A stretch of 51,120 nucleotides of DNA from Lachnospiraceae bacterium. Its GTDB lineage: Bacteria > Bacillota > Clostridia > Lachnospirales > Lachnospiraceae. Numbering within the stretch: position 1 is the first letter of the stretch; each line of letters starts with the position of its first letter. Both the position numbers and the translations under genes were made by a program. Shown here piece after piece: positions 30,839 through 40,302 of this stretch. The stretch lies in NCBI GenBank assembly GCA_910574185.1, contig CAJSZQ010000029.1:1-51120 (forward strand), written 5' to 3'. A model generated the notes under the pieces. That model was given only the letters and a program-made list of their open reading frames with translations. It made no database searches and was not told the origin of the DNA.

Positions 30839-31357
30839 ATGGTTGCTACATTTCTGCAGCAGGAGCTGGCCGACGAGCTTAAGAAGATTTTTAAGGGCTT
30901 CCGGCTTAAGAATCCGCAGGGGGAGGAAAGCGAGCTTAATATATTTGAGCAGCTTTTACCCATGCCGGAACCGGCGGAGCAGGAGGAAATCCCGCCGGAG
31001 CTTTTAGAAAACGGCCTGGCCGAAGAACAGACAGCGCCGGACCCGTACCCGTATATAGTTGTCCGGATTGCCGACGGGGAAATAAAAGACGAAAACAGCG
31101 CCCAGGAGGCCAACATAACCCTGCTTTTTGGCACATACGAACCGGACTACGACAAGCAGGGACACAAAGACATTTTAAACATTATAGCCAAAATTTATGA
31201 GAGGTTCGCAAAGTTCCCGGTGCTTAACGGAAAGTATACGATACAGTACCCCATATTATGGACTTTGCAGGACGAAGAATCCTACCCCTTTTATTTTGGG
31301 GGCATGAATTTAACTTTTGAGATTGCGGCAGTAAGAAGGGAGGACCCATACGCATGA
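30839..31357 (+). CDS. Probable tail terminator protein
   Basis: In the 172-residue protein PYIVVRIADGEIKDENSAQE, ANITLLFGTYEPD and a helix ending IAKIYERF follow the alpha/beta layout of tail terminators that cap the tube and limit its length. The gene lies between neck and sheath genes, the usual place. The family name cannot be fixed by eye. Confidence 0.6.
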   Translation: MVATFLQQELADELKKIFKGFRLKNPQGEESELNIFEQLLPMPEPAEQEEIPPELLENGLAEEQTAPDPYPYIVVRIADGEIKDENSAQEANITLLFGTYEPDYDKQGHKDILNIIAKIYERFAKFPVLNGKYTIQYPILWTLQDEESYPFYFGGMNLTFEIAAVRREDPYA

Positions 31358-31644
31358 GCGAAGCAGCAGAGAAAAAGCAGACGCCCAAGAAGGCGGCGGC
31401 AAAAGCGCCGGAGAAGCAGCAGGGGATCGTGGTCTATATTGGCCCGGATATTCCCGGAGCGAAGCAGTATACGACATATAACAACGGCCTGCCGGATGCA
31501 TTGAAGGACCGCGCAAAAGCGCAGCCCTTTTTTAATTCACTTATTGTGCCGGTTGAGAGATTGGCGCAGGCCAGCGCGGAGCTGGCAAAGGAGGGAAGCG
31601 CCTTAAGCGTTTTCTTCAAAAGAGCAGCAGAAAGCAAAGAATAA
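31354..31644 (+). CDS. Hypothetical tail-region protein
   Basis: The 96-residue protein overlaps the previous stop (ATGA). It has a Lys/Ala-rich front and a core GIVVYIGPDIPGAKQYTTYN. Small proteins of this kind often precede sheath genes in Clostridia myophages; the function is unknown. Confidence 0.6.
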   Translation: MSEAAEKKQTPKKAAAKAPEKQQGIVVYIGPDIPGAKQYTTYNNGLPDALKDRAKAQPFFNSLIVPVERLAQASAELAKEGSALSVFFKRAAESKE

Positions 31645-31662
31645 CGGAAGGAGAGAAAAGAG

Positions 31663-33126
31663 ATGGCTTACAACCATGGTGTAAGAATTTTAGAAAACCC
31701 CACCAGCCTCACGGCGCCGATCCTCGGTACGGCGGCTTTCCAGGTAGTAGTAGGCGTTTCCCCGGTAAATTTGGCTGAGGACCCCTACAACGCTACCAAC
31801 GTAGTGAAGCTGGCTTACAGCTTCGCGGAAGCCAGCGCGGCGGTTGGATATTCTAACAACTTAAAAGATTACACGTTAAACCAGAGCATAAGCGCGACTT
31901 TTAAAAAGTTTGCAGTTGCGCCGATTGCGCTTATTAACGTCCTTGACCCGAAGAAACATAAGGACGCAATCCCCAAAAAAAGCTACCAGGTAGACGCCCT
32001 GCAGGCGACCGTAGACGTTGAGGGAGTCCTGCTTGATACCTTAGTTGTTGAGAGCGGGGAAACCACGCTGCAGCCGGATGCGGATTACGTTACCGGCTTC
32101 GACAACGACGGTTATGCGGTTATTACGCTTCTGGAGGAAGGAGCAGGGAAAGACGCGACAACCTTAAGCGTTTCCGGCGAGAAGATCGACCCGTCCCAGG
32201 TAACGCGGGACGACATTGTGGGAGGCTACAACGTAAGCACCGGCAAGGAAAGCGGCCTGGAGCTTGTACGGCAGGTTTACCCGCTTTTTGGCATGACGCC
32301 CGGACTTATTACCGCGCCCGGATATTCAAGAGATCCCGTTGTTGCTTCGGTTATGGCGGCGAAGTGCCTTAAAATTAACGGGCTTTTCACTTGCGAATGT
32401 ATCGCAGACCTTGACAGCACGGAGGACGGAGCGACGAGGTATACAGACGTAAAGACCGTAAAGGAGAAATCCGGCTTTATAAGCGAGCATATGTCAGTGG
32501 TATGGCCGAAGGTAAGGATCGGGGACGAGGTTTATTATTTCAGCGCCATTTATTCAGCGCTGATCGCTTACGTTGATGCCAGCAACGACGACGTGCCGAA
32601 CCTTTCAGCCAGCAATAAGGCAATCCCCATTACCGGCCTTTGTTTGGACGACGCCGAGGACAGCGAGATCGTAGTAGACCAGGAGCAGGCGAACCTGGTA
32701 AACAGCTTCGGAGTTTCCACGGCGATCAATTTTAACGGCTTCCGTTCCTGGGGAAACAATAGCGCAGCTTACCCCGGAACCACCGACCCGAAAGACCGCT
32801 GGTTTTGTTGCAGGCGTTTCTTTTCCTGGTGGGGAAACAGCTTTATTTTAAGCTATTTCCAGAAGGTAGACGATCCCGCAAATACGCGGCTTATTGAGGC
32901 GATTTGTGACGCAGAGAACATCCGGGGCAATTCTTACGCAGCCCAGGGGAAGTGCGCGGGCGCAAGAATTACTTTCAGCGAGGACGAGAACCCGATCACG
33001 GATATTTTAAACGGGAAAATCCAGTTTCACCAGTACCTGGCGCCGTACACACCGGCGGAGGATATTCTGAACGTATTGGAGTTTGACCCGACCATGTTAG
33101 AGGCAGCGTTAGGAGGTGGCGAGTAA
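31663..33126 (+). CDS. Contractile tail sheath protein
   Basis: The 487-residue protein starts after GGAAGGAGAG. The front GVRILENPTSLTAPILGTAA and the end EFDPTMLEAALGGGE fit the phage tail sheath family (P2 FI/Mu gpL type), as does the C-terminal segment with DGAR-like and FNGFRSWGN elements. It contracts to drive the tube through the host envelope and shows that the phage is a myovirus. Confidence 0.92.
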   Translation: MAYNHGVRILENPTSLTAPILGTAAFQVVVGVSPVNLAEDPYNATNVVKLAYSFAEASAAVGYSNNLKDYTLNQSISATFKKFAVAPIALINVLDPKKHKDAIPKKSYQVDALQATVDVEGVLLDTLVVESGETTLQPDADYVTGFDNDGYAVITLLEEGAGKDATTLSVSGEKIDPSQVTRDDIVGGYNVSTGKESGLELVRQVYPLFGMTPGLITAPGYSRDPVVASVMAAKCLKINGLFTCECIADLDSTEDGATRYTDVKTVKEKSGFISEHMSVVWPKVRIGDEVYYFSAIYSALIAYVDASNDDVPNLSASNKAIPITGLCLDDAEDSEIVVDQEQANLVNSFGVSTAINFNGFRSWGNNSAAYPGTTDPKDRWFCCRRFFSWWGNSFILSYFQKVDDPANTRLIEAICDAENIRGNSYAAQGKCAGARITFSEDENPITDILNGKIQFHQYLAPYTPAEDILNVLEFDPTMLEAALGGGE

Positions 33127-33127
33127 T

Positions 33128-33649
33128 ATGGCTTACAATATTCCTTCAAAAATAAATTCATTCAACGTATACAAAGACGGGACGAAGCTGGTCGGCATTT
33201 CCGACGAGGTAACGCTGCCGGACTTCGAGAGCTTAACGGAAACCTTAAGCGGCCCCGGTATTTTGGGCGAGGTTGACGACCCCACCCTGGGACACTTCCA
33301 GAGCATGGAGATGGAGATCCCCTTTAGAACCATGGATAAAGATTTATTCATTCTTTCCGACGACATTTCAAGCGTTACGGTTACTTTGAGAGGCTCGATC
33401 CAGTATACCGTAAACGACACCGGAGCAACGGCCTTTAAGCCTATGCGCGTAGTGGTTCGCGGAAAGAATAAGGGAATCACCGGCGGCAAGGCGAAGCAGG
33501 GAACCGGAACGGGAAGCAGCATAAAGCTGGAGCTGCTTTATATTTTGATTGAGATCGACAACGTAACGGAGATTGAGCTTGACAAGCTCAACTTTGTTTA
33601 CAAGGTACACGGAAAAGACTTATTAGAGAAAGTGAGGAAAATGTGTTGA
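33128..33649 (+). CDS. Major tail tube protein (P2 FII-like)
   Basis: ATG at 33128 is chosen because AGGAGGTGGCGAGTAAT lies immediately upstream. The 173-residue protein has the tube pattern: INSFNVYKDGTKLVGISDEV, then LPDFESLTETLSGPGILGEV, and a strand-rich end. It polymerises inside the sheath to form the DNA channel. Confidence 0.9.
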   Translation: MAYNIPSKINSFNVYKDGTKLVGISDEVTLPDFESLTETLSGPGILGEVDDPTLGHFQSMEMEIPFRTMDKDLFILSDDISSVTVTLRGSIQYTVNDTGATAFKPMRVVVRGKNKGITGGKAKQGTGTGSSIKLELLYILIEIDNVTEIELDKLNFVYKVHGKDLLEKVRKMC

Positions 33650-34023
33650 TGGAAAAAGAGAAGAATTTAACCCAGGCAGCAGAGGCAGAGGCGGCAGCAG
33701 TTGAGGCAAGGAAAAAGCAGGAGATGGAGGACAACCCTTTCCTGGTATTCTTTAAAAAGCCGTATACCTTTGAGGGCGTATCCTACGAGAGTGTGGACTT
33801 AAGCGGTTTAGAGGACTTACACGCGGCAGACATGATCGCAGTAAATAAGACCATTGAGCGCGGCGGAACGGTAAACGTATTACCGGAGATGTCCCTGGAA
33901 TACGCCTGCCTTATTTCCGCCAGGGCGAGCGGGAAGCCCGTAGAATTTTTTAATGCATTACCGCCGAAAGAGGCGCTCAAGGTTAAAAACCGCGTAACAA
34001 ATTTTTTGTACGGCGAGGACTAA
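33643..34023 (+). CDS. Tail assembly chaperone, zero-frame product (gpE-like)
   Basis: GTG at 33643 (or ATG at 33649) gives 126 (or 124) residues: a helical front (AAEAEAAAVEARKKQE) and a domain with YTFEGVSYESVDLSGLEDLH, typical of the small chaperone between tube and tape measure genes. Near the end the slippery heptamer A AAT TTT (33999-34005) allows a -1 shift into an extension frame. The chaperone coats the tape measure during tail assembly. Confidence 0.8.
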   Translation: MLMEKEKNLTQAAEAEAAAVEARKKQEMEDNPFLVFFKKPYTFEGVSYESVDLSGLEDLHAADMIAVNKTIERGGTVNVLPEMSLEYACLISARASGKPVEFFNALPPKEALKVKNRVTNFLYGED

Positions 34024-34196
34024 AACCCACCGACGGCTCCAGCCTTCGGAAACTTACAATACATCTTTCAATTATTTTGCGGACAGGCTTAGACGCATTA
34101 GAGAGCCTGTCCGTTTTTGAATTATTGGAGATAGCGAAGGAGGTGACGGAGATTTATGGCAGCGAGCGGCGGCAAGGAAATGGAAATCGCTATTAA
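33999..34196 (+). CDS. -1 frameshift extension of the tail chaperone (gpE+E'-like)
   Basis: After the canonical heptamer A_AAT_TTT, the -1 frame stays open for 63 codons to TAA at 34194-34196, passing the zero-frame stop at 34021. It encodes KPTDGSSLRKLTIHLSIILR, then DALESLSVFELLEIAKEVTE, which looks like the extension domain of P2 E' and lambda T-type proteins. The fusion would be about 184 residues. The extension overlaps the tape measure start by 41 bases. Programmed frameshifting here is conserved in tailed phages. Confidence 0.75.
   Translation, partial: KFFVRRGLKPTDGSSLRKLTIHLSIILRTGLDALESLSVFELLEIAKEVTEIYGSERRQGNGNRY
34080..34118 (+). terminator. Terminator-like hairpin inside the chaperone extension
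   Basis: CGGACAGGCT (34080-34089) pairs perfectly with AGCCTGTCCG (34104-34113), followed by TTTTT. It has the full form of a rho-independent terminator, yet lies inside the -1 coding extension and before the tape measure gene. It may reduce downstream transcription or slow ribosomes. Confidence 0.55.
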
Positions 34197-37100
34197 AATA
34201 GCGGGCAAGGTTGAAAGTTCTTTTAAGAGCGCCATCGGAGCAGCTACAAAGGGCCTGGGCAGCATTACGAAAGCGGTCAGCGCGGCGACAGCAGCAGCGG
34301 CGGCAGCCGTAGGAGCCATAGGCATGGCTGCCATAAATACCGGTCGGGAGTTTGAAGGAGCCATGAGCCAGGTCGCCGCCACCATGCTGATCGACAAGAC
34401 CACGGCGGAGGGGCAAAAGGCTTTTGAAACATTGGAGAACGCCGCCAGGGAGTGCGGGGCAAGTACAGCCTTCTCAGCGACGGAGGCGGCGGAAGCCTTG
34501 AACTATTTAGCCCTTGCAGGTTACGACGCGGACAAGGCAGCGACAGCGCTGCCGACCGTTTTAAAACTTGCAGGGGCGGGAGCCATGGACCTGGCAGCCG
34601 CCAGCGATATGGTAACGGACAGCATGAGCGCCCTGGGCATTGAAGCGACCGAAGCGAACCTTACGCAGTTTTCCGATCAGTTGGCGCAGACGGCCAGCAA
34701 GGCGAACACCAGCGTCGCGCAGTTGGGCGAAGCCATTTTAACAGTAGGCGGAACGGCAAAGGGACTCGCCGGAGGGACTACGGAACTTAACACAGCGCTC
34801 GGCATTTTGGCCGATAACGGACTAAAAGGCGCGGAAGGAGGTACACACCTTAGAAATATTATTCTTTCCTTGCAGAACCCGACGGACAAGGCGGCAGCTT
34901 CCCTGCAGAGCTTAGGCGTTGACGTATACGACGCCCAGGGGAATATGCGCGGCCTTAACGACGTATTTAAGGACTTGCAGGGAGCCATGGCCGGGATGGA
35001 TAACGCCTCGAAAGATAGCATTTTATCGACGCTATTCAATAAAACCGACCTTACGGCAGCAAACGCCATGCTTTCAAATTGTACGGACCGCTTCGACGAA
35101 TTAAGCGCAGCAGTGGAGAACAGCGCCGGAGCTTGCGAAAATATGTATGCTATTCAGCTTGACAACCTTAACGGAGATATTGACATTTTAAAATCCGGGC
35201 TTTCCGATTTGGGAATCAGCATATACCAGGATCTTAACGGACCTTTAAGGGAAATGACCCAGTTAGCCACCAGCATGGTCGGGGAGCTTTCCGAGGCGTA
35301 CAAGAGCGGCGGCATGGAGGGCATGGTCGGAGCAGTAGGCGGCTGCATGGCCGAGGTAGTAAACACGATAGCGGACTACGCCCCGCAGGTAGTTTCTATG
35401 GGGGTAGACCTTATAGGCAGTTTCGTGCAGGGAATAGCAGATAACGCGGGACCCCTGGCAGACGCAGCAGCGCAGACATTGACCGTTTTCATAGACGGTC
35501 TTTTTTCGTTGGTTCCCCAGGTTTTACTCGCAGGAATCGACATAATAACCCAGTTGGCGAGCAGTATTACAAGCCAGCTTCCGGCACTTATTACCAACGG
35601 AACCCAGGCAATCACGAATTTTGTAGCGGGAATTATTCAACGCCTGCCAGAGATTGCAACGACAGCATTAACCCTGGTTCAGACTTTGGCGAACAGTATA
35701 GGCGCGAATGCGCCGCAGCTTATAAGCGCGGCTATTTTGCTTATAGGCAATTTGGCGACCGGAATTTTATCCATGCTGCCCCAGATTTTACAAATTGGAA
35801 TACAGCTAATTTTGAGTTTGGCACAAGGGCTGCTTTCAAATTTGCCGCTTATTTTACAGATGGGCGTACAGATTATTATAAGCCTTGTTTCCGGTATAAC
35901 GCAGATGCTACCCATGATTATCCAGGGCGGCATACAGCTAATAATTTCACTTATCCAGGGAATTATAGCGAATTTGGGGAACATTGTGCAGGCAGCCGTC
36001 CAGATTGTAATAACGCTGGCGGCAGGATTGATCCAGGCAATACCGCAGCTTATAGCAGCAATACCGCAGCTTGTCGGGGCGATTATTGATACGATTTTAA
36101 ATACAAACTGGCTTGACGTTGGAATCCAGATTATAAAGGGATTGATTGACGGAATACTCAGCACGGGAAAGAGCTTGTGGAGCGCCATAAAAAGCCTATT
36201 CACGGGCGGAGAGGTTGACATCCCGGACACTTCCAGCCAGAGCGCGGCAGTTGTAAACAGCTATGCATCCGGTATTAGCAGCAACGCCGGAACGGTAACA
36301 GCAGCGGCAAACAGCATGGCAACAAACGCTTTCAGCACCATGGACACCACGGGCGCGACAGCAGCCGGAACCCAGGCGGGGACGGCCTTCTCTACGGGCT
36401 TAACAGAGAGTATGGCGGCGGGCGGCCTTGATACGGCGGCTTTCAGCGCCAACATGACCAGTATGGGAACGGACGGAGCGGCAGCGCTAAACACCAGCCT
36501 CACCGCCGGGCTTGCTACCCCGATAGACACAAGCGGGCTTTTAGACGCGGGGGCAATCAATACAAGCATGACGGCAGCAGGAACGGACGGAGCGGCAGCC
36601 TTAACGCTCGGCCTCAATACGGGGCTTTCCGGGGCGACAATAAACACCGGGGCGCTTGCGGTTGATACTTCCGGCCTTACCACTACCATGACGGCAGCGG
36701 GAACGGACGGAGCCGCAGCAATAGGAACCGGCATGACCGGAAACAGCCAGGCAGTAACCCAGGCGGCAACGACCCTGGGGACGGATATAAACACCGCTTT
36801 AGACAGCGGATGGCAAAAAGCCAACACAAACGCACAGACGGCAATGCAGCGCCTTGCAACGACCGTCACGGATGCGGCCCGCTCCGCAGCGAGCGCGGTA
36901 AAAGCAGCATTTGAAAATATGACCATAACGATCCCGAAGCCAAGAATACCGGTTATAAGCGTTTCAACGAACTCGGTATCCTACGGGGACGGCGGAAGCG
37001 TAAGCGTACCGCAGTTTTCGGTAAATTGGAACGCGCTGGGCGGCATTATAGACCAGCCGACAATATTTAACACGTCCGCAGGAATGCAGGGCGTAGGAGA

Positions 37101-37425
37101 GGCGGGACCGGAGGCAATTCTGCCACTTGATACATTATGGGCGAAGATGAAGGAAATCTTAAACGAGGCCATAGCGGCCAGCGGCGGAGCTTCCCTTATT
37201 GACGCTTTCATAGAAAAGCTGAAGGGCATAGGAACCGGAGGCGGCGGCCAGGGTACGCCGGAGCTTGCAGGAGCAGGCGGCCCGACAATTCAATACAGCC
37301 CGGTCTACAACCTTTACGGGAGCGCCGGGAAGGACGAGATCGCAGAGGCCGACAAGTTGAGCCAGGCAGAATTTAACAAGCTGATGAAGCAGTACGAGAG
37401 AGATCAGCAGAGGCGGAAATTATAG
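34156..37425 (+). CDS. Tail tape measure protein
   Basis: The 1089-residue protein follows GGAGGTGACGGAGATTT. The front half matches the PhageMin_Tail core (GREFEGAMSQVAATM, ALNYLALAGYDADKAATALP, then LILSLQNP-type helices). A long hydrophobic middle repeats short Ile/Leu/Gln-rich units, and residues about 760-860 hold three copies of a unit with GTDGAAAL. The C-terminus ends in a charged coiled coil. It sets tail length and is ejected ahead of DNA. Its length corresponds to a tail of very roughly 160 nm by the usual 1.5 angstrom per residue rule. Confidence 0.92.
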   Translation: MAASGGKEMEIAIKIAGKVESSFKSAIGAATKGLGSITKAVSAATAAAAAAVGAIGMAAINTGREFEGAMSQVAATMLIDKTTAEGQKAFETLENAARECGASTAFSATEAAEALNYLALAGYDADKAATALPTVLKLAGAGAMDLAAASDMVTDSMSALGIEATEANLTQFSDQLAQTASKANTSVAQLGEAILTVGGTAKGLAGGTTELNTALGILADNGLKGAEGGTHLRNIILSLQNPTDKAAASLQSLGVDVYDAQGNMRGLNDVFKDLQGAMAGMDNASKDSILSTLFNKTDLTAANAMLSNCTDRFDELSAAVENSAGACENMYAIQLDNLNGDIDILKSGLSDLGISIYQDLNGPLREMTQLATSMVGELSEAYKSGGMEGMVGAVGGCMAEVVNTIADYAPQVVSMGVDLIGSFVQGIADNAGPLADAAAQTLTVFIDGLFSLVPQVLLAGIDIITQLASSITSQLPALITNGTQAITNFVAGIIQRLPEIATTALTLVQTLANSIGANAPQLISAAILLIGNLATGILSMLPQILQIGIQLILSLAQGLLSNLPLILQMGVQIIISLVSGITQMLPMIIQGGIQLIISLIQGIIANLGNIVQAAVQIVITLAAGLIQAIPQLIAAIPQLVGAIIDTILNTNWLDVGIQIIKGLIDGILSTGKSLWSAIKSLFTGGEVDIPDTSSQSAAVVNSYASGISSNAGTVTAAANSMATNAFSTMDTTGATAAGTQAGTAFSTGLTESMAAGGLDTAAFSANMTSMGTDGAAALNTSLTAGLATPIDTSGLLDAGAINTSMTAAGTDGAAALTLGLNTGLSGATINTGALAVDTSGLTTTMTAAGTDGAAAIGTGMTGNSQAVTQAATTLGTDINTALDSGWQKANTNAQTAMQRLATTVTDAARSAASAVKAAFENMTITIPKPRIPVISVSTNSVSYGDGGSVSVPQFSVNWNALGGIIDQPTIFNTSAGMQGVGEAGPEAILPLDTLWAKMKEILNEAIAASGGASLIDAFIEKLKGIGTGGGGQGTPELAGAGGPTIQYSPVYNLYGSAGKDEIAEADKLSQAEFNKLMKQYERDQQRRKL

Positions 37426-37437
37426 GAGGTGGCAAAG

Positions 37438-37722
37438 TTGGCAGCAACATATACCACGATACAAGGGGAAACCTGGGACCAGATAGCATATAAGGTATAC
37501 GGCGGCGAGGAATACGCCGCTTTCCTTATGGCTAACAACTACCCTTTTTTAGATATTCTTGTATTTTCAGCGGGAACCGTTCTTAATACTCCAGGCTTGC
37601 CAGAGGACGAGGACGGGGAACTGCCACCGTGGAGGCTCGGAGCAGAGGACGACGAGGACGGGGACGAGCCGGACCCTTACGACGACTTTAACGACGAGGA
37701 CGAAGCGGAGGACGACGAATGA
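37438..37722 (+). CDS. Tail protein X-like / LysM protein
   Basis: TTG at 37438 lies 8 bases after AGGAGG; a GTG at 37429 is possible but too close. The 94-residue product has a LysM-like domain (TIQGETWDQIAYKVYGGEEY, then LMANNYPFLDILVFSAGTVL) of the P2 gpX type, and an acidic tail of Asp and Glu. It links tape measure and hub in the baseplate. Confidence 0.8.
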   Translation: MAATYTTIQGETWDQIAYKVYGGEEYAAFLMANNYPFLDILVFSAGTVLNTPGLPEDEDGELPPWRLGAEDDEDGDEPDPYDDFNDEDEAEDDE

Positions 37723-39047
37723 CAAAAGAAACACCCAGGCAGGCAAGCGTAAACGTAACATACCAAAAAAAGGTAAAATCCAAAAAGGCGGGCGGGGCAA
37801 AGAAACGCCCCGCTTCCGTCATGGCGGAGTATAACGAGGGCTTTTCTTATACCGACCCGGCATCCGGGGAAAGCGATACTATAAGCATAACCTTAACAAA
37901 TATAGACTTACGCTGGGCGAATAAATGGATGCCCAAAAAGGGCGATAAGTTGACAGCTAAAATCATTGAAAAGAGCTGGGACAAGGCAGGGAAAAAGAAA
38001 ACTTTCTATTGCGGGAAGTTCTGCCTTGACGATTTGAGCTACACCGGCCCACAGCTTACCTGCACGATTGGCGGAGTATCCGTCCCGGAAGGTAACGCTT
38101 TCAGAAGCACCGGCAGGAGTAAGACCTGGAAGAAAGCAACGCTTAAGGAGGTAGGCGCGGAGATTGCTAAAAAGTACCACCTTAAGCTGCACTATACCGG
38201 CGGGACGATTAAGCTCGGAACCATTGAACAGAGCAACGAGGCCGACAGCAGCTTTTTAAAGAAGGTTTGTGAAGATTACGGGATGGCCATAAAAATCTAT
38301 AGCGGGAAAATTGTAATTTACGATAAGGGCGCATTTGAGGCAAAGAAACCCGTTGCAACCTTAAAGCCCGTAGACCTGCAGGACTGGTCCTACAATACGA
38401 CCCTTGTAGGCACTTACACCGGCGCCCGCATAAAGTACACTTCCGGCAAAGACGACAAGGAAATGAAATGCGTTGTCGGCAGCGGGAAGCGCATACTTAA
38501 CATTAACGAGAAGGTCGAGAGCTTGCAGGAGGCGCAGCTTAAAGCCTGCGCCAAAGTAAACGCCGAAAACGAGAAGGCAGTAACGATGAGCGTTACTATT
38601 ATGGCGAATAACCGGATCGCGGCAGGAAGCACGATAAGGATTAAAGGGCTTTGCGAGCTTTCCGGGAAATACTTTGTTGATAAAGTAACGCACAACATAG
38701 GGCCGGACGCAGCCTACACAATGACCCTGGAATTACACCGCTGCCAAAAGCGCATAACGAAGGCAACGGTCATGAAGGAGTACCAGGGACAGAAAAAAGC
38801 AGTTGCTACAAAGAAGGCAACCACGCAGCCAGCAGCAACGGAAGCGCTCGCCGTAGGCGATAAAGTTATCGTAAATGGCCCGGCATATTGGGGCGGCAAC
38901 GGCGGCAAGGCGAACCAGTGCAGCAACATGACGATGTACATTACGCAGATTTTAGGAAGCGGCTATAAGTACCAGTACGGCGTGGCCAAGCGTAAGGGCG
39001 GGACCCGGTACGGCTGGTGCGATAAAGGCAGCCTTAAGAAAGCATAA
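37719..39047 (+). CDS. Baseplate hub protein (P2 gpD-like) with C-terminal SH3-like domain
   Basis: The 442-residue protein has a P2 gpD/late-control fold: PASVMAEYNEGFSYTDPASG, TDTISITLTN-type strands, then WKKATLKEVGAEIAKKYHLK and NEADSSFLKKVCEDYGM. The last 65 residues (VGDKVIVNGPAYWGGNGGKA ... GTRYGWCDKGSLKK) form a separate domain after a Thr/Ala linker. A related domain ends the endolysin of this phage (residues about 455-521). That shared module probably binds cell wall. Confidence 0.85.
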   Translation: MTKETPRQASVNVTYQKKVKSKKAGGAKKRPASVMAEYNEGFSYTDPASGESDTISITLTNIDLRWANKWMPKKGDKLTAKIIEKSWDKAGKKKTFYCGKFCLDDLSYTGPQLTCTIGGVSVPEGNAFRSTGRSKTWKKATLKEVGAEIAKKYHLKLHYTGGTIKLGTIEQSNEADSSFLKKVCEDYGMAIKIYSGKIVIYDKGAFEAKKPVATLKPVDLQDWSYNTTLVGTYTGARIKYTSGKDDKEMKCVVGSGKRILNINEKVESLQEAQLKACAKVNAENEKAVTMSVTIMANNRIAAGSTIRIKGLCELSGKYFVDKVTHNIGPDAAYTMTLELHRCQKRITKATVMKEYQGQKKAVATKKATTQPAATEALAVGDKVIVNGPAYWGGNGGKANQCSNMTMYITQILGSGYKYQYGVAKRKGGTRYGWCDKGSLKKA

Positions 39048-39061
39048 GGAGGCGGGAGGCA

Positions 39062-39532
39062 TTGAGCGACGGAGGAAACAGAATCGGAACCGTAAGCAGC
39101 GTAGACGCAGAAACGGGAATGGTAAGTGTTGTCTTTGAGGACCGGGACGGCGAGGTCACGGAGCTATTACCATACGCCACCTTTAACGAAGAATATAAGC
39201 TGCCGCAGTTGGGGGCAAAGGTTGTCGTTATTCATTTAAGCAACGGCGGGGAGATGGGGATCATCTTAGGAACCTATTGGAACGAATACAACGCAGCAGG
39301 GAATCCCGGAACCTTCCACAAGGACCTGGGCGGCGGAGCCTATATCAATTATAAAGACGGCGTTTTGACCCTGGCGGCGGAGCATACCGTCATAGCTTCT
39401 TTAGACGGCAGCGAAACCCACCAGGACGCGGAGGCGGAGAAACTTCTTTTAAAGCTCCACGACCACGAAAAAAGGATTGCAGCTTTAGAGAAGGCCGTAG
39501 GCGTAGGGAAGGGGGTAGTTGAATGGCCATAG
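39062..39532 (+). CDS. Baseplate spike protein (gpV-like)
   Basis: A TTG start behind AAGGAGGCGGGAGGCA gives 156 residues. The OB-like front (RIGTVSSVDAETGMVSVVFE, then LPQLGAKVVVIHLSNGGEMG) and a beta region lead into a coiled-coil end. This is the gpV/gp45 spike layout that punctures the cell envelope. Confidence 0.85.
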   Translation: MSDGGNRIGTVSSVDAETGMVSVVFEDRDGEVTELLPYATFNEEYKLPQLGAKVVVIHLSNGGEMGIILGTYWNEYNAAGNPGTFHKDLGGGAYINYKDGVLTLAAEHTVIASLDGSETHQDAEAEKLLLKLHDHEKRIAALEKAVGVGKGVVEWP

Positions 39533-39918
39533 GACACATCGGGAAAACGGTTGTATTTGAAACCAGCGACCGGAAGATCCTTAATTTTACGAAAATGCAG
39601 CGAACCGTAAAAGGGCGCTGGGCTTCCCATCCGCGCATAGGCAAAAAACCCAAAAAACAGTTTTTAGGGCCGGACGCCGATCAAGTAACTTTCAGCATAA
39701 CATTAAACGCGGAACACGGAGTGCGGCCACGAAAGACCGTAGAGAACATAGAGAAGCTGATCCGGACGGGGAAGCCGCAGACCGTAGTTATTGGCAGTAA
39801 AAAGGTCGGTTCCAACAAATACGCCATAACGGAGATCAGCGAAAACTGGGAAACCATTCTAAACAAGGGCGAGGTCGTAAAAATTACTTGCGACATTACC
39901 CTAGAGGAATACTTATAA
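39523..39918 (+). CDS. Phage tail protein GpU-like
   Basis: The 131-residue protein overlaps the spike gene by 10 bases. HIGKTVVFETSDRKILNF and WASHPRIGKKPKKQFLGPDA, with a conserved strand pattern through TLNAEHGVRPRKTV, match P2 gpU. In P2 gpU is needed for tail completion; its position here, within the baseplate genes, is slightly different from P2. Confidence 0.8.
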   Translation: MAIGHIGKTVVFETSDRKILNFTKMQRTVKGRWASHPRIGKKPKKQFLGPDADQVTFSITLNAEHGVRPRKTVENIEKLIRTGKPQTVVIGSKKVGSNKYAITEISENWETILNKGEVVKITCDITLEEYL

Positions 39919-39936
39919 GGGGAAGGAGGCGGCCAG

Positions 39937-40287
39937 ATGTTCAACACGCCGGAGGTGGTTATAATTGGCTTCGATTACCTTAACGCGACGGAGCTTGAAG
40001 AAATGCAAAGAAACCTTGATTTACTTTACAGCACGGCAGAAGGAACCTGCCCAGGGGATCGTAAATTTGGTTTAGATCAAACTTTTGAAAGCTGCCCTAC
40101 CAACGTAGCGCAAAATCTTTTTGCATTGGAAGTTATAGAGAAAACGGAGATATACGAGGATAAGGCGGAAGTATTAAGCATTGAGTACACGCAGGCTGAG
40201 GACGGAAACCTGACCCCTAAAATAGTTATCGGCCAGAAGGAGCCGGACGACACCGGCGAGGACGCCGACACGGAAAGCCAGGAATAA
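39937..40287 (+). CDS. Small baseplate protein (gpW/gp25-position)
   Basis: The 116-residue protein has a helix pattern (LNATELEEMQRNLDLLYSTA), then LDQTFESCPTNVAQNLFALE, and an acidic tail. It sits directly before baseplate protein J, the position of gp25/gpW wedge proteins. The sequence supports a wedge role only weakly. Confidence 0.65.
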   Translation: MFNTPEVVIIGFDYLNATELEEMQRNLDLLYSTAEGTCPGDRKFGLDQTFESCPTNVAQNLFALEVIEKTEIYEDKAEVLSIEYTQAEDGNLTPKIVIGQKEPDDTGEDADTESQE

Positions 40288-40302
40288 GGGAGGTGGTAGA
40301 CA

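Noticed and set aside
35679..36926. Minus-strand frames of 183 and 221 codons within the tape measure gene
   Set aside because: Antisense shadows of Ala/Thr/Ile-rich repetitive coding sequence, with no ribosome sites.
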